The notes beneath the pieces are model-generated. The model ran no database searches. It had not been told where the DNA came from and worked only from the letters and a program-made list of their open reading frames with translations. The position numbers were made by a program, and so were the translations under genes. Shown piece after piece: positions 61,986 to 64,000 of a stretch of 64,000 nucleotides of DNA. The stretch covers positions 4,836,001 to 4,900,000 of the forward strand of contig OW818698.1 in NCBI GenBank assembly GCA_942493375.1, read 5' to 3'. Origin of the DNA: G942493375 sp942493375. GTDB taxonomy: Bacteria; Armatimonadota; UBA5829. Each line of letters starts with the position of its first letter. Position 1 is the stretch's first letter.

Positions 61986-62630
61986 TTACCACCACCCGCC
62001 GATAATGTCCTTGCGCCCCTGCTTCTGCCATTTAGCATGGCCATCACAGCAACCGAAGTTTGTTCCACCGCAGTGTATAGCGCCATTGGTGTAACCCTGC
62101 CCCCAGTCCTCCCAGAGGAATGTTTTGGTTGGATCAACTACAGATCCTATATTCACAGGACCGCCTCTAGGCAGCGTTCTTCCTATCGAGATCCAGTAGT
62201 CTGGTATAACGACCATCGAGTTGATGCCGTAGTTTGTAGGTGATACACCTGTGGTAGTGTCCTTTGAATGGTCACCAGGATCGCGTGGGGAGGAAGCGCA
62301 GTACCAAATGTTATTGCTCTTCACATACGGTGTAAGCGGATATGTCCAGGGACCACCATCGTAGGTGTTTGGGCCGGACTGAGGCGCTAGCATTGTGCCA
62401 AATGGCCATGTCATGCTTTTAGTGTAGTATAGGTAAGGATAGGTCTCGTCATAATCTTCGCAATACATCATGACTGCCATGCCGATCTGTTTCAGATTGG
62501 ATAGACAGGCTGCCTGCTTACCCTTGTCCCTGGCTTTAGCAAATACTGGGAAAAGTATTGCTGCGAGTATTGCTATAATCGCTATAACAACTAACAGCTC
62601 AATCAGTGTAAATCCTTTCTTCTTAACCAT
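61986..62630 (-). CDS. Type IV pilin-like protein (prepilin motif, H-x9-DG C-terminus)
   Basis: The 214-aa protein begins MVKKKGFTLIELLVV (cleavage after G) and has FPVFAKARDKGKQAAC, NLKQIGMAVMMYCEDYDETYPY and ends HCGGTNFGCCDGHAKW (H-x9-DG). The helix, length and ending match the gene at 62972. AAAGGAG sits 8 nt before the ATG. A strong ECF-type promoter lies 61 nt upstream on the - strand, making it part of the proposed regulon. It is divergent from the 62972 gene, with the two promoters 125 nt apart. Confidence 0.9.
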   Translation of the reverse strand: MVKKKGFTLIELLVVIAIIAILAAILFPVFAKARDKGKQAACLSNLKQIGMAVMMYCEDYDETYPYLYYTKSMTWPFGTMLAPQSGPNTYDGGPWTYPLTPYVKSNNIWYCASSPRDPGDHSKDTTTGVSPTNYGINSMVVIPDYWISIGRTLPRGGPVNIGSVVDPTKTFLWEDWGQGYTNGAIHCGGTNFGCCDGHAKWQKQGRKDIIGGWW

Positions 62631-62690
62631 TCCAATTTCTCCTTTGTCCTTTTAATCTACCTATTTGCCCATCGATAGATCACAGGTAGG

Positions 62691-62722
62691 ACTAATATGA
62701 GAATTCCAGTATGAAAGTTCCC
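62691..62722 (-). promoter_or_regulatory. ECF-type promoter of the 61986 pilin-like gene
   Basis: On the - strand GGGAACTT-N14-TCATATTAGT, nine of ten downstream bases identical to the sites at 54719 and 62848. Confidence 0.78.
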
Positions 62723-62847
62723 GAAAATAAAAACATTTCAATGTATTTGTTTACACTAGTATGCATAATCATCTAGATAACAATATATAGTATTATGTGA
62801 TGTCGTAATTGTCTCTAAAAATAATTTTGAAAATATTATTCTTTCTT

Positions 62848-62879
62848 GGGAACTTTAACCTTGGAAAACTCATATTGGT
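62848..62879 (+). promoter_or_regulatory. ECF-type promoter of the 62972 pilin-like gene
   Basis: GGGAACTT-N14-TCATATTGGT, about 93 nt before the start codon. Confidence 0.78.
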
Positions 62880-62971
62880 GCTACTAGAGTGCTGTACGAA
62901 TTAGATATGCAGACTTGGTTGCCATTCTGTGTCGTTTCTATCTGTGCAGTAGTTATATCAAAGGAGAAGAG

Positions 62972-63688
62972 ATGATAAGGAAACAGGGATTCACACTAAT
63001 AGAGTTGCTAGTTGTTATAGCGATTATTGCTATACTGGCAGCCATTCTCTTTCCGGTCTTTGCCAAGGCAAGGTCAAAAGCAAGACAGGCAAGCTGTTCA
63101 TCAAACCTTAAGCAAATTGGAGTTGGACTTGCGATGTACCGGGCTGATTATGATGAAGTCAACTGTGTATATCGGATATGCAATAGTCTTGATCCAAAAC
63201 CCACCAGTTTCTACCCCCCGGATGTTTGGTGGGCGCCATACGATCCATCGGTTGCTCCTGATGCTACTCCAGGTGTTAACTACAATACTGGTCTGCTCTA
63301 TCCATATACGAAAAATGTAGAAATCTTCAAGTGTCCTGAAGATCGTGGCTGGCAGGTTGGATATGCAATGACATATATATATGGGTCTCCAATGGGACAA
63401 GCTGACTCTACATGCACCGATCCTTCCTGGCGCATAGTCGTCTGGGACCATCGCCGGACTCCGGGTTGTGCAGATACTACCAACTACACCAGTAATCCCA
63501 GACCGCCATTTTTGCCATTTGAAGGTCTGACGGGATGCGAAACCCACTATCCGACAAGGCACTCCGGAGGAGCGAATTTCCTCTTCTATGACGGACACGT
63601 CAAGTGGTCGCGTCCCAGCACTCTCCGGGTGTCGAATTTCCGTGAGCCAGGATCAATACCAACTATCCCATCATATCCCGGTGAATAA
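62972..63688 (+). CDS. Type IV pilin-like protein (prepilin motif, H-x9-DG C-terminus)
   Basis: The 238-aa protein begins MIRKQGFTLIELLVV, followed by FPVFAKARSKARQASC and NLKQIGVGLAMYRADYDEV. A long variable middle is rich in Pro, Tyr and Asp, and the end reads HSGGANFLFYDGHVKW. It is close to the genes at 55167 and 61986. AAAGGAG precedes the ATG at 62972 by 5-6 nt; the longer frame from 62915 has no ribosome site. A 29-bp inverted repeat lies just after the stop. Confidence 0.9.
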   Translation: MIRKQGFTLIELLVVIAIIAILAAILFPVFAKARSKARQASCSSNLKQIGVGLAMYRADYDEVNCVYRICNSLDPKPTSFYPPDVWWAPYDPSVAPDATPGVNYNTGLLYPYTKNVEIFKCPEDRGWQVGYAMTYIYGSPMGQADSTCTDPSWRIVVWDHRRTPGCADTTNYTSNPRPPFLPFEGLTGCETHYPTRHSGGANFLFYDGHVKWSRPSTLRVSNFREPGSIPTIPSYPGE

Positions 63689-63694
63689 TCATCA

Positions 63695-63764
63695 TCATGT
63701 CATTCTGAACGCAGTGAAGAATCCCGATCACTTGAGATTCTTCACTGCGTTCAGAATGACATGA
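63695..63764. repeat. Perfect 29-bp inverted repeat after the pilin gene
   Basis: Arms 63695-63723 and 63736-63764 (containing TCATTCTGAACGCAGTGAAG) are perfect around a 12-nt loop. It is a full hairpin version of the family seen singly at 21216, 30332 and 44007, and may terminate the pilin transcript. Confidence 0.85.
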
Positions 63765-63836
63765 CAATGGACCTTATTACGGGTAAAGTAATGCAGTCCA
63801 ATCGGAATATGATATAATTGAGTCGGATAGTTAGCA

Positions 63837-63871
63837 CGCATTTTTTACGACCAACGGTCGAAAAGAATGCG
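63837..63871 (+). promoter_or_regulatory. Hairpin just upstream of the moaD-like start
   Basis: CGCATTTTTTACGACC and GGTCGAAAAGAATGCG pair with two mismatches around AAC, 15 nt before the start codon. It may affect translation or be part of a leader. It does not match a Moco-riboswitch pattern that I can recall. Confidence 0.35.
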
Positions 63872-63886
63872 GGTTGGGGGTAAAAA

Positions 63887-64000
63887 ATGAAAATATCTGT
63901 TGAATATTTTGGACAGTTACAGCACATTACTGGAATTAGAAATGAATCAGTAGAACTCACTGACGGGGCGGATGTAAATGCTCTGCTTAGCCAATTAGCG
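63887..64000 (+). CDS. MoaD/ThiS-like ubiquitin-fold sulfur carrier, 5' part (runs off the window)
   Basis: The first 38 codons read MKISVEYFGQLQHITGIRN, then VELTDGADVNALLSQLA. This is the beta-grasp start of MoaD-type molybdopterin-synthase small subunits (K-x-x-YF-x-L-x-x-x-x-G). The Gly-Gly C-terminus, needed to decide the family, is beyond the window. GGGTTGGGGG lies just upstream as a possible ribosome site. Its presence hints at molybdenum or tungsten cofactor synthesis in this genome. Confidence 0.7.
   Translation, partial: MKISVEYFGQLQHITGIRNESVELTDGADVNALLSQLA

Larger units (their letters stand above)
62631..62971. other. Divergent regulatory region between two pilin-like genes
   Basis: The region holds the two ECF-type promoters listed separately and an AT-rich core. 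No further gene or sigma-70 promoter is obvious. Two divergent copies suggest strong co-control. Confidence 0.6.

Overview
This 64 kb window probably comes from a diderm environmental bacterium rich in polysaccharide-degrading genes. The best guess is Armatimonadota or a related MAG-type lineage. That call rests on several pilin-like proteins that begin with a GFTLIELL-type prepilin motif, continue with an FPVFAKAR-K-RQ-SC-SNLKQIG segment and end in an H-x9-DG-H motif. It also rests on the density of secreted glycoside hydrolases and DUF4838 proteins. An outer-membrane-like beta-barrel and a secretin-type STN domain point to two membranes. I cannot run a phylogeny, so the phylum is inference. 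No rRNA, tRNA, CRISPR array or transposase was seen.

Layout. 1-8.4 kb (+): end of a TIM-barrel glycosidase, an amidohydrolase, two small exported proteins and a large exported GH38-type alpha-mannosidase. 8.6-17.1 kb (-): a GntR/YtrA-type regulator, an ABC ATPase and two tandem copies of an ABC-2 permease pair whose C-termini look like beta-propellers, followed by a TolB-like propeller fused to a pilin-type C-terminal domain. 17.4-24 kb (+): DUF4838 protein and two clan GH-A glycosidases. 24.2-26.2 kb: a MEDS-domain sensor and a PAS/anti-sigma-type HATPase. 26.4-35.4 kb (-): GH43-like propeller, cytosolic GH38, GH36-like enzyme with an NPCBM domain, and a multicopper oxidase. 35.8-44 kb: propeller hydrolase plus DUF4838, then a CUT1 sugar importer in which the binding protein is fused to the MalF-type permease. 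44.3-53.9 kb: beta-barrel, divergent pilin-like protein, two GH-A enzymes with discoidin-like domains and a third DUF4838 protein. 54-64 kb: a regulatory and envelope region with a Spy/CpxP-like protein, an ECF sigma/anti-sigma pair, pilin-like proteins, two candidate small RNAs, an exported methyltransferase-cytochrome operon and the start of a moaD-like gene.

Two things stand out. First, six sites between 54.7 and 62.9 kb match GGGAACT(T/A)-N14-(T/G)CATA, a sigma-E/ECF-like promoter. They precede three pilin-like genes, the ECF sigma gene itself, and two short units of about 65 nt that contain no ORF, end in intrinsic terminators and share GTGAAACCTTTTC and CTCCTTT. The simplest reading is a self-contained ECF regulon with twin anti-Shine-Dalgarno small RNAs. 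Second, 58.4-61.9 kb encodes an exported tetrapyrrole-methylase-like protein, an exported SAM-methyltransferase fused to a triheme c7-type cytochrome, and a translationally coupled APC permease. SAM-type enzymes are normally cytosolic, so this is a candidate undescribed extracytoplasmic methylation or redox system.

The intergenic regions carry many short repeats. Most are 3-4 degenerate copies of an 8-10 nt unit, and the unit differs from locus to locus. Others are long perfect hairpins of the TCATTCTGAACGCAGTGAAG type.
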